This document shows, in pieces, positions 7,345-15,117 of a stretch of 64,000 nt of DNA; the stretch's first letter is position 1; each line of letters begins with the position of its first letter. The stretch is taken from the NCBI RefSeq assembly GCF_007922615.2, contig NZ_CP042301.2, forward strand, positions 4,324,001 through 4,388,000, read 5' to 3'. The stretch is from Nitratireductor mangrovi (GTDB lineage: Bacteria > Pseudomonadota > Alphaproteobacteria > Rhizobiales > Rhizobiaceae). The translations under genes and the position numbers were made by a program. The notes beneath the pieces are model-generated. The model was not told the DNA's origin and did no database searches. It saw only the letters and a list, made by a program, of their open reading frames with translations.

Positions 7345-8473
7345 TTGTCGGCTCCATGGCCATGGCAACGGCGATTGTGCTAGCCTTCCTCCGCGTACCT
7401 CTGGCGTTCGCGCTTCTCGGCGCCTCGGTCGTCGGCATCGGGCTTGCGATCAACTTTAAGACCGCCTTCGCGGCGGGCTGGCACTCTCGACCATGGCCGC
7501 GTGCTCAGGCTTCGCCGCGGTCTCCGGCTCGTCCTACGCCACTGCGGCGACGATGGCCAAGGTGGCCTACCCGTCGATGAAAAAATACGGCTACTCGGAC
7601 TCCTTGGCCGCGGGAACCATCGCGGCGGGCGGCACGCTGGGCATCTTGATCCCGCCGTCAATCATTATGGTGGTCTACGGCATCCTGACCCAGACCAACC
7701 TTGGCCACCTGTTTATCGCCGGTGTGATCCCGGGGCTCCTCGGCCTTGCCATGTATATGCTGGCCGTGCGCATCGTCGCGGGGCTCAACCCCGAGCACGC
7801 GCCGAGGGGCGAGCCCGTGGCCTGGCACAACAAGATCCGGGCGCTTGCGGGCGTCTGGCCCTTCGTCCTGCTGTTCGGGCTCATCATAGGCGGCCTCTAC
7901 GGCAAGTTGTTCACCCCCACCGAGGCCGCCGGCATGAGCGCGGGACTCGCGATCCTGATCGCCTTCGCAACCCGTCGCCTCACGCTCAAGGTGTTGCGCG
8001 AGGTCATCATCGAGACCGCCTACACGTCGGTGGCACTCTACACGGTACTGTTCGGCGCGTTGATGCTGTCGAAACTGCTCAACATGTCGGGGCTGGCGTC
8101 GGACGTCCTCGAGATGGTGCAGGCCACCGGGATCGAGGGGGTGTCGCTGATCTTCGTTATCCTGCTCGTTTTCCTCGTGCTCGGCTGCGTGATGGATTCG
8201 ATGGCGATCATTCTGATCTTCGTGCCGCTGTTCGCGCCTATTGTTGTCGCCCAGGGCTTCGACCTCGTCTGGTTCGGCATCGTCGTCGTCGTCGCAACCG
8301 AGATCGCGATGATCACCCCGCCGATCGGGATGAATGTGTTTGTTCTCAAGGCCGTGCTGCCTAATGTGAAGATCCAGCAAATTTTCACCGGGCTCGTCCC
8401 CTTCATCGCGGCCGACGTCGTCCGCCTCGCGATCCTCGTGTTGTTCCCGGCAATCTCACTCTGGCTCGGCTAG
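7341..8473 (+). pseudogene. dctM: TRAP transporter large permease (DctM), internally deleted and frameshifted
   Basis: Positions 7341 to about 7470 encode a DctM N-terminus (first helix, FLRVPLAFALLGASVVGIGLA). From 7472 the protein continues in another frame with GGLALSTMAACSGFAAVSGSS, GGTLGILIPPSI and multiple transmembrane helices to the end at 8473. About 70 residues (helices 2-3 of the family) are missing at the joint and the frame changes, so a normal 12-helix transporter cannot be made. A shorter product from ATG 7493 is possible but would lack the N-terminal helices. No DctP binding-protein gene is nearby. Confidence 0.8.
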
Positions 8474-8481
8474 ACGATCCG

Positions 8482-8978
8482 ATGAGCCTGGCCGGCCTGC
8501 TCCGTGGGGCAGACATGTGCGGGACGGGGGCATTCGCGGTGGTAGGAGCCCTCGTGGCCTTGCGAAAAGAGATGGACGTTTTCGTCTTCATGTGGCTCGG
8601 CGCTCGACCGGCATCGGCGGCGGCACCCTGCGTGACCTCCTGCTCGGGAGCGATGTCTGCTGGGTCATCGACCCCAGGTCGCTTACCCTGTCCGTTGGTA
8701 TGCATTTCGTCGCGAGTCTGGTCATGACGCGCCGGCGCTGGATCCTCTACCTCGACGCCTCGGGCTTTCGGTCGCCGCGGTCGTGGGATCGCTGAAGGCG
8801 CTCGAACTCGGCGATGCGGGGTTGGTCGCCGTGGTGATGGGGCTGTTCAGCGGTACGGCGGGAGGCATTTTCCCGCGATACGATCAGGAACAAGCCGAGC
8901 GTCATCCTGAGGCGCGAGATTTACATGACCGCAGCGACCGTTCACGTGCCAAAACAAATCGCAGTTTCGGGCCGATAG
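8482..8978 (+). pseudogene. TRIC/YadS-like cation channel (UPF0126), multiply frameshifted
   Basis: Four pieces of a TRIC (UPF0126) channel lie in order but in changing frames. They are a first helix GAFAVVGALVALRKEMDVF, then TGIGGGTLRDLLLG (the conserved GGGTLRD motif), then VAAVVGSLKALELGDAGLVAVVMGLFSGTAGGI, then RDTIRNKPSVILRREIYMTAA. Frame changes are near 8605, 8765 and 8872. The bacterial family is about 200 aa with two repeats of three helices. The gene is dead and continues the decay zone begun at the island edge. Confidence 0.75.
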
Positions 8979-8982
8979 GCCC
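8969..8982 (-). terminator. Small hairpin at the end of the BMP-importer operon
   Basis: GGGCC-GATA-GGCCC forms a 5-bp GC stem that overlaps the stop codon of the last permease (8982-8984). Read on the reverse strand, a TTTT appears about 14 bases later. The stem is short and the T-run poor, so it is only a weak terminator candidate. Confidence 0.25.
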
Positions 8983-9911
8983 TAGCTATGGCGGGTGAAC
9001 GGTGTTCCAAGCGCCGCCGGCATGCCGTTTCGCCCGGATCCGAACGCAAGCGCCACGATAGCCAACATGTAGGGGACTATGACGAAGAACTGGTATGGCA
9101 CCATGGGCAGAACCGACTGGATCCGGATTTGTGACGCGTCGGCGATGCCGAAGACCAACGCCACGGCCACCGCAAGCCAGGGCTTCCAGCGCGCAAAGAC
9201 GACACAGGCGATCGCCAGGAAGCCGCGCCCGGCCGTCATATTCTCGACGAAGCCCCACAGATGAGCCGTCGACAGAAACGCGCCGGCCGCACCCGCGAAA
9301 GCCCCACCGACCGTCACGCAGGCGAGCCGTATGCGGTCGACGTCGATGCCGGCGGCTGCGGCAGCGACCGGATACTCGCCGGCGGCCTTGATCATGATGC
9401 CGAGGCGCGTGGCACGGAACATCCAGGCCATGAGGGCTGCCGCGACCAGGGTGAGATACACGAGCGCATGCTGCCCGAACAGGACGGCCCCCACCACCGG
9501 AAGATCGGACAGGCCGAACAGATCGAGCGGCCGGAAGCCGGGAACGGCGACCGGCGACCCCGACATGCCGATGGTGAGACGATAGCCGTAGCCGGACAGG
9601 CCCATGCCGAGGAACAGGAGCGCGATGCCCGTGACGATCTGCTCGACCTTCAGGATGACCGAAAAATAGGCGTGCAGGGCACCCATCGCCGCGCCGCAGA
9701 AGATCGCGCCGGCCAGGCCGATCCAGGGGCTTTGCGTCTGCACTGCCATGAGGACGGCGACGAAGGCGCCGACCAGCATGATGCCCTCCAGGCCGACATT
9801 GATGACGCCGGACCGTTGTGCGAGCGTCTCGCCAAGCGCAGCCAGGGCGATTGGCGCCGCCAGCCGGATACCCGCCGCCAGAAGGGCGCTGACGAAAACC
9901 GCTTCATCCAT
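8982..9911 (-). CDS. ABC transporter permease, BMP/nucleoside type (second permease)
   Basis: A 309-aa polytopic inner-membrane protein of the BPD_transp_2 family, as in NupQ/YufQ-type importers. The conserved motif near the N-terminus is TLAQRSGVINVGLEGIML, with VVFARWKPW and AFGIADA-like loops later. It would form the heterodimeric channel with the permease at 9916-10941. ATG 9911 is preceded by AAGGAGG (9921-9927 on the complementary strand) nine bases away, which decides the start. It is the last gene of the reverse operon that begins at 19632. Confidence 0.9.
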   Translation of the reverse strand: MDEAVFVSALLAAGIRLAAPIALAALGETLAQRSGVINVGLEGIMLVGAFVAVLMAVQTQSPWIGLAGAIFCGAAMGALHAYFSVILKVEQIVTGIALLFLGMGLSGYGYRLTIGMSGSPVAVPGFRPLDLFGLSDLPVVGAVLFGQHALVYLTLVAAALMAWMFRATRLGIMIKAAGEYPVAAAAAGIDVDRIRLACVTVGGAFAGAAGAFLSTAHLWGFVENMTAGRGFLAIACVVFARWKPWLAVAVALVFGIADASQIRIQSVLPMVPYQFFVIVPYMLAIVALAFGSGRNGMPAALGTPFTRHS

Positions 9912-9915
9912 CGGC

Positions 9916-10941
9916 CTATACCTCCTTCGCGCGTCCGGAGCGGATTGCAATGGTCGAGCCGGCGAGGAAGACGAGAATGATCGCCGACTCGATGATGTTG
10001 ATCATGGGAAACGGGACCATCCCCTTCTGCGCGACCGAGCCGAGGCCGGCATAGAGCAGCGAAAAGCCGAGCGCCGATACCGGCACGAGCAGGGGATTAA
10101 GCCGGGCGACGAGGGCGACGGCAATCGCGCTGATGCCGAAACCCGGCGCGAAGCCTTCCTGCAGTCGTCCATAGACGCCCGAGATCTCCACCGCACCGGC
10201 GAGGCCGGCCAGGCCGCCGGAAATAGCCAAGACGATACCAGCGACTCCCGACGGGCTGATTCCGGCGTAATGGGCGGCATCGGGATTCTGGCCGACTACG
10301 GCAAGTTTGAAGCCGAAGCGGCCGCGCGCGACGACTGCCGCGGACAGCGCTACCACGATCACGACGACGATCAGCCCGGCATGAATGCGCGTGCCTTCAA
10401 ACAAGACGGGCAGCCGCAGCGATGCGTCGATCGGATCGCTACGGGGGATGATGCGCATCTTTTCCTGCATTGGGCCGCGCACCAGCCAGGACAGTATCTG
10501 GATAGCGACATAGTTCAGCATGATCGTGCTGATGATCTCGTTGCCGCCGAAGCGCGCCTTGATCACGCCGGCCACCCCGCCCCAAAACGCGCCGCCGGCG
10601 AGTCCGATCACCAGAAAGGCGAGCATGCCGACCGGGCCGCCTGGCAGCCATGGCGCCAATGCGACGGCGGCTACGCTGCCGGCGATGAGTTGTCCGTCCA
10701 TGCCGATGTTGAAGATGCGCGCGCGGAACGCCAGGGCGATGCCGAGCCCCATGATCGTCAGCGGGATAGCTCGCAGCAATGCCTCAAGGAAGCCGGCATT
10801 CGTCAGCAATGCGCGCTGCACCACACTGCCCGCGAGTGCGAGAGGGTCCGCGCCCGCCAGCAGGATGGCGCCGACCACGAGCAGGAGCGCGAACCCGATC
10901 GCTGCGAAGGCTGGCAGTTTTCGGCTAGCGGCGGTCACCAT
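9916..10941 (-). CDS. ABC transporter permease, BMP/nucleoside type (first permease)
   Basis: A 341-aa permease with about nine hydrophobic helices. The signature is GIALAFRARIFNIGMDGQLIAGS, followed by GGNEIISTIMLNYVAI and VGQNPDAAHYAGI, matching NupP-type subunits of BMP-family importers. ATG 10941 lies 7 bp inside the end of the ATPase gene, and an AGGAG box precedes it. Upstream in-frame codons to 11001 would overlap the ATPase too far. It probably imports a nucleobase-, nucleoside- or hydantoin-like compound with the binding protein at 12511-13467. Confidence 0.9.
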   Translation of the reverse strand: MVTAASRKLPAFAAIGFALLLVVGAILLAGADPLALAGSVVQRALLTNAGFLEALLRAIPLTIMGLGIALAFRARIFNIGMDGQLIAGSVAAVALAPWLPGGPVGMLAFLVIGLAGGAFWGGVAGVIKARFGGNEIISTIMLNYVAIQILSWLVRGPMQEKMRIIPRSDPIDASLRLPVLFEGTRIHAGLIVVVIVVALSAAVVARGRFGFKLAVVGQNPDAAHYAGISPSGVAGIVLAISGGLAGLAGAVEISGVYGRLQEGFAPGFGISAIAVALVARLNPLLVPVSALGFSLLYAGLGSVAQKGMVPFPMINIIESAIILVFLAGSTIAIRSGRAKEV

Positions 10942-12503
10942 GGCATCTCCTCCTGGCCGGCGATCCATGCGCCGAGCTGGTTGCGGCTCACGGACTCGCA
11001 TGGCGCAGGTCCGAAAACGCGCCCGCCGGAAAACACGATCAGCCTGTCCGCTATGGCCATGATTTCGTCTATGTCGGACGACTGGACCAGCACCGCCATC
11101 CCTTCGGCGCGCGCCCGGTCCAGGCTGCGGTGGACGAACCTTATGGTCTTGATGTCGAGGCCGCGCGAGGGATGCGCGGCCAGGAGCACCTTGGGCGCAT
11201 AGTCGAGTTCGCGTGCCAGCACCATCTTCTGCTGGTTGCCGCCGGACAGGGTGCGCATCGGCGCCGTCGGACCGGGTGCGCGAACCTCGAATTCCGACAG
11301 GCGCTGCGCCACCAGATCAGAAAGCCGTCCTGCGCGAAGTAAGCCCCACCTGAAGAGGCCCGGCCGTTCCTGGTTTCCCAACAGATAGTTCTGCATCAGG
11401 GTCATCTGCGCGACGATGCCGAAGCGCCTGCGATCTTCGGGAATATGGCTGACGCCCCGACGCCTGAGGAGAGCCGGGCTCCAGGACCCGGCTTCGGTGC
11501 TCTCGCCAAGACATTCGACCACTCCCGCCGACGGCCTCTCCATTCCGGCAAGGCATCGCATGAATTCGCTCTGCCCGTTGCCATCGACGCCGGCGAGCGC
11601 GACGATCTCGCCGGCATGCAGGTCAAGCGTCAGGCCGGAGACGGCCAGCGACCCGTTGGGCCTGCGCAAGGTCAGGTCCCGCGCCGAACAGAGCGCCTCG
11701 GCAACCTCCGTCGTCCGGGGTGCACGGCCGAAGCCCTTTACGATGGCTTCGGCTTCCTGAACATCACTGGCGCCCACCATGTGGCCCACGATCGCCGCCG
11801 GGGTCAGCGCTTCGACATCCGCCTGCGCGACCACGCTTCCGGCCTTCATGATTACAGCCCGGTCGGCAACGGCGAAAATGTCCTCCAGCTTGTGGGTGAT
11901 GAGGATCACGGAGGTGCCGTGTTCCCTGAGCCGTCGGATGGTGTCGAACAGATGGCGCTTGTCGTCGGCGCCGAGCACTGCGGTGGGTTCGTCGAGGATC
12001 AGTAGCTTGACGCGATGCATCATCGCCTTGACGATTTCGATGCGCTGCTGCTGCGCCACATCGAGACTGTCGATCCTGCGGTCAAGTTCGATGTCGAAGC
12101 CGAGCGCGCCGGAGACTTCCGCCACGCGCCGCGCAAGGCCCGCCCGGTCGAGACGCCCGCGGCCGAGTTCGCCCAGTTGGAGGGCGATGTTGTCGAGACC
12201 CGACAGCGTCGGCACCAGCATGTAATGCTGGTGTACCGTGCCGATGCCCGCCTCGACCGAAGCCAAGGGGGAGTTGAGGCGGGCGGGTATGCCCTCCAGC
12301 AGGATCGTCCCCTCGTCCGGCTCGATCAGGCCCGAAAGCATATTGACGATCGTGGACTTGCCGGCGCCGTTCTCGCCAGCCAGGGCCACGATCTCTCCAC
12401 GCCTCACGGAGAGGTCGACCAAGCGGTTGGCCACGACAGAGGCGAAGCGCTTGGATACACCGCGAAGCGCGATGAACGCGTCATCAGGGGAGGGGACGCT
12501 CAT
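10935..12503 (-). CDS. ABC transporter ATPase with two nucleotide-binding domains
   Basis: A 522-aa protein with tandem ATPase domains, as in NupO/RbsA-type importers. Domain 1 has Walker A GENGAGKST and a Walker B LLILDEPTAVL. Domain 2 has the degenerate Walker A-like GVDGNGQSE and a complete LSGGNQQKMVLAREL signature. A degenerate second Walker A is usual in this family. ATG 12503 starts 7 bp after the stop of the binding-protein gene (12511), and the stop overlaps the first permease. It energises uptake at the inner membrane. Confidence 0.93.
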   Translation of the reverse strand: MSVPSPDDAFIALRGVSKRFASVVANRLVDLSVRRGEIVALAGENGAGKSTIVNMLSGLIEPDEGTILLEGIPARLNSPLASVEAGIGTVHQHYMLVPTLSGLDNIALQLGELGRGRLDRAGLARRVAEVSGALGFDIELDRRIDSLDVAQQQRIEIVKAMMHRVKLLILDEPTAVLGADDKRHLFDTIRRLREHGTSVILITHKLEDIFAVADRAVIMKAGSVVAQADVEALTPAAIVGHMVGASDVQEAEAIVKGFGRAPRTTEVAEALCSARDLTLRRPNGSLAVSGLTLDLHAGEIVALAGVDGNGQSEFMRCLAGMERPSAGVVECLGESTEAGSWSPALLRRRGVSHIPEDRRRFGIVAQMTLMQNYLLGNQERPGLFRWGLLRAGRLSDLVAQRLSEFEVRAPGPTAPMRTLSGGNQQKMVLARELDYAPKVLLAAHPSRGLDIKTIRFVHRSLDRARAEGMAVLVQSSDIDEIMAIADRLIVFSGGRVFGPAPCESVSRNQLGAWIAGQEEMPW

Positions 12504-12510
12504 CGATCGA

Positions 12511-13467
12511 TCAAGGCAGGTCGGTGATTCGGCCTTCGGCAATATCAGTCACCAGCGCGTCGATCTTGGCCTTGTCCTCGGCGGAGATCTTGTTTTCGAA
12601 ACCGCGAAGAGGCGCCAAGCCGATGCCGTTCTCCTTGAGGCCGAGGACGTAGGTCTGCGGCTTCAGCGTCCCCTCGATGAACCTGCCGACGGCCAGATCG
12701 ATGTTGACGTCCATGTTGATGAGAGCGGTTGTGATGATGGTATCGGGAGCCATGGCGGCACTGTCGAAGGCGGTGCCGATGGCGCTGACATTGGCCTTCT
12801 GCGCGGCCTGGATCGTACCCATCACATTTTCGTTGCCGGTAGAGGTGACCACGTCGGCGCCCTGCTCGATCAACGATGTCGTGATCTCGGCGCCGCGGGC
12901 AATGTCGCTGAACGAGCCCACATAGGCCGACAGGACCTGCACCTCCGGGCGAAAGTACTTCGCCCCACGCTCGAAGCCGAGATTATACTGCTCGATCACT
13001 GGCACCGGGATCGCGCCGACATGCCCGATCTTGCCGCTCTTCGAATAAAGGGCGGCGACTGCGCCGGCCATGTAGCCTGCATCTCCCCAGCGATTGTCGA
13101 ACGAGGCGACGTTTGGTTCGGCCGCAACCTGGGCGGTGTTCACCACGAAGAACGTCTGGGGATACTCGGCATGGATCGCCATAACCGGCTCCGCGAACTG
13201 GAAGCCGTGCCCGATGACCATGTCATAGCCCTCTTCGGCATAGGACCGCAGCACATCCTGGATCTGGGCAAAATCGGTGTTTTCGCGCACCACCACTTCG
13301 ATATCGTATTTCTCCTTCGCCGCCTCGATGCCCTTGCTGGCGGCGGAATTGAAGGTGCCATCGGTGATTGGGCCCGGCAGCACCAAGGCCACGCGCTTGG
13401 TGTCGGCGTGGGCCGCCGAAAGCAGCGTGACCATCGCCAGGGCTGTTGTCGCAAGAAGCTTCGTCAT
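12511..13467 (-). CDS. BMP-family substrate-binding lipoprotein-like protein
   Basis: A 318-aa protein with a signal peptide (MTKLLATTALAMVTLLSAAHA). No lipobox Cys is visible, so it is probably a free periplasmic protein. The mature start TKRVALVLPGPITDGTFN and the later DVVTSTGNEN and GTAFDSAAMAPD stretches are typical of the Med/BMP family, which binds purine nucleosides and related heterocycles. It is followed within 7 bp by its ATPase. Its place next to hydantoinase and amidase genes suggests that the ligand is the cyclic compound degraded by them. Confidence 0.92.
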   Translation of the reverse strand: MTKLLATTALAMVTLLSAAHADTKRVALVLPGPITDGTFNSAASKGIEAAKEKYDIEVVVRENTDFAQIQDVLRSYAEEGYDMVIGHGFQFAEPVMAIHAEYPQTFFVVNTAQVAAEPNVASFDNRWGDAGYMAGAVAALYSKSGKIGHVGAIPVPVIEQYNLGFERGAKYFRPEVQVLSAYVGSFSDIARGAEITTSLIEQGADVVTSTGNENVMGTIQAAQKANVSAIGTAFDSAAMAPDTIITTALINMDVNIDLAVGRFIEGTLKPQTYVLGLKENGIGLAPLRGFENKISAEDKAKIDALVTDIAEGRITDLP

Positions 13468-13536
13468 GGTTGTTCTCCTCCCGTTGGATGAAATGTTCTG
13501 GTCATTACCTGCAGGAACCTGATGGCTGTGCCGTCG

Positions 13537-14202
13537 TCAGATCCGTTGCAGGATCTCGTCCGCGGACATCACGTCTCCGAACTGCTGGATGACGTTTTCA
13601 AGCGCGGCGCGGTGCTCCTCCTCCGAGAGCGCAGCGGTACCATCCGAAACCATGACGACCTTGAAATCCAGCATCATGGCGTCCCGGGCTGTGGATTCAC
13701 AGCAGATGTTCGTTTTCGTGCCACAGATCAGTAGCGTGTCGATGTCTAGGCTCCGCAGGATTCTCTCCAGCTGCGAGGAGCCGGGGATGAGCGCGCTGTA
13801 GCGGTTCTTGAGCAGCTTGATGTCCTCGTCCGAGGTCTGCAGTTCGTGCCAGATGTCCTGGCCCGAGCCGTCAGGCGACAGACTCTCGATGGTACTCGAG
13901 CGGATGTCGTCGGCCACAAAATGATCGAAGAAGTTGCGCCAGTCGCTGCTGTCGTCGACGCCAACATTGGCGTGCGTGCACCAGATGATCTTGCCGCCCG
14001 CCTTGCGCAGGCCCGCAGCCAGTCGGTTGATCGCGCCGATGATTGTGCGCGAGGCGGGAACTTCCGCCGGCGCGCCCGGCTCGCAGAACGTCTTCTGCAT
14101 GTCTATCACGACGAGCGCGGTGCGCTTCGCTTCGAGCGTATCGAACAAATGCAGCCGTCCACGTCTTGCGATCACGCGGTCGATGATATGCTGGCTGATC
14201 AT
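13537..14202 (-). CDS. Isochorismatase-like cysteine hydrolase (carbamoylase candidate)
   Basis: A 221-aa cysteine hydrolase of the isochorismatase-like fold. The catalytic triad appears as Asp34 (ALVVIDMQKTFCEPG), Lys132 (LLKNRYSALIPG) and Cys167 (GTKTNICCESTARDA), with the usual cis-peptide stretch before the Cys. The fold includes N-carbamoylsarcosine amidohydrolase, ureidoacrylate hydrolase (RutB) and nicotinamidase. Following HyuA/HyuB in one operon, a carbamoylase acting on the ring-opened product, releasing CO2 and ammonia, is the favoured role (inference). It lies 15 bp after the XRE-cupin gene and 69 bp before the BMP gene. Confidence 0.88.
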   Translation of the reverse strand: MISQHIIDRVIARRGRLHLFDTLEAKRTALVVIDMQKTFCEPGAPAEVPASRTIIGAINRLAAGLRKAGGKIIWCTHANVGVDDSSDWRNFFDHFVADDIRSSTIESLSPDGSGQDIWHELQTSDEDIKLLKNRYSALIPGSSQLERILRSLDIDTLLICGTKTNICCESTARDAMMLDFKVVMVSDGTAALSEEEHRAALENVIQQFGDVMSADEILQRI

Positions 14203-14217
14203 GTCGATTGTTCCTTT

Positions 14218-14823
14218 CTAAAATGAGAGGCCGTCGGAGAAGATCCAGAGGACTTCAGCCGGTTCGTCGCTTCTGTTCATCCAGCGATGCGGCACATGAG
14301 ATTTGAAATGCAGGGAATCGCCGCTGCTGAGGACGAACCCCTCGCCGTCAATGTCGTAGTCCAGGGTGCCGGACAGGATGTGCGCCATCTCGTCGCCCGG
14401 ATGGGTCATGTATTCCTTGCCGGAATGCGCGCCCGGACTGATGGTGCCGATGCGCGCCTCGAGCAGTCCGGGCACGAAGCCGATGTTCAGGTCCTCCAGG
14501 ATCAGCGCCATTTCCGGAAAGCTGCTGCGGCCCCGTTGCGAGCGTCGCACGATCGCATATCGGGCATGGCGTGCCCGGGCGCGGTCGACCAGGAACCCGA
14601 GATTGGCGTCCAGCGCCGACGCGAGATTGATCGCATTGACCAAGCTCGGATTGAGCAGGCCGTTCTCAATCTTGCTGATGGTGCTGGATGGCACGCTCGC
14701 CAGAGCCGCAAGCTGTGCGATGCTGAAACCCTTCTCGTGGCGCAGTTCGCGCAGGCGCGATCCAAGCGTCCCAGCCGGTCCGGCTGGGTGCACCTGCGCG
14801 TTCGGGCTTCGGGCACGGGCCAC
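14218..14823 (-). CDS. XRE-cupin transcriptional regulator (internal to operon)
   Basis: A 201-aa regulator. An N-terminal XRE helix-turn-helix (about 20-78, LRELRHEKGFSIAQLAALASVPSSTISKIENG) is joined to a C-terminal cupin (about 115-195, ending HVPHRWMNRSDEPAEVLWIFSDG), which would sense a small molecule. The start is GTG 14823, only 3 bp after the stop of the zinc-ribbon gene. It is the second XRE-cupin protein of this operon, the other heading it at 19632. Its ligand is presumably an intermediate of the hydantoinase pathway. Confidence 0.88.
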   Translation of the reverse strand: MARARSPNAQVHPAGPAGTLGSRLRELRHEKGFSIAQLAALASVPSSTISKIENGLLNPSLVNAINLASALDANLGFLVDRARARHARYAIVRRSQRGRSSFPEMALILEDLNIGFVPGLLEARIGTISPGAHSGKEYMTHPGDEMAHILSGTLDYDIDGEGFVLSSGDSLHFKSHVPHRWMNRSDEPAEVLWIFSDGLSF

Positions 14824-14826
14824 GGG

Positions 14827-15117
14827 CTACTCCGACAGCCGGTCGAACAGGAAGGGCTCGCCCCGCAGCGCCACTTCGCTGTCTAGCGAAGCGCCGCACG
14901 AAGCGCAGAAGAACCTCCGCAGCACAACGTCCTCTCCGGCGCTGCCGAAGGCAGACCCGCCGGCCTGACGCAGCGGCATTTCCTGCAGGACAGCATGCTC
15001 CTTCCACACGGCCTCAGTTGCGCAGATCGGCGTCGAGCATGCGCGGCAGGCCACCACACGGCCTTTGCTGCCGGCCATGCTCACCAGCGTCGGGGACCAG
15101 GATCTGACTTTGTTCAT
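14827..15117 (-). CDS. Zinc-ribbon small subunit linked to HyuA/HyuB
   Basis: A 96-aa protein with two knuckles, CRACSTPIC near residue 24 and CASCG near 72, that can form a zinc ribbon. Small proteins of this kind accompany HyuA/HyuB-type subunits in acetone and acetophenone carboxylases (gamma subunit). Its presence suggests that the large subunits work as a three-subunit ATP-dependent enzyme, either a carboxylase or a hydantoinase. Its ATG overlaps the HyuB stop by 4 bp (ATGA, 15114-15117), so the two are translationally coupled. Confidence 0.8.
   Translation of the reverse strand: MNKVRSWSPTLVSMAGSKGRVVACRACSTPICATEAVWKEHAVLQEMPLRQAGGSAFGSAGEDVVLRRFFCASCGASLDSEVALRGEPFLFDRLSE

Noticed and set aside
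7444..8364. 306-aa forward frame overlapping the dctM remnant
   Set aside because: It is an out-of-frame Arg/His-rich reading of dctM. The correct frame (7472-8473) has transmembrane helices and family motifs.
9748..11202. 484-aa forward frame over the two BMP permeases
   Set aside because: It crosses two well-defined reverse genes and consists of His/Asp/Arg-rich antisense sequence without any domain.
12238..13491. 417-aa forward frame over the ATPase and binding protein
   Set aside because: It spans the junction of two intact reverse genes and has no motif of its own.
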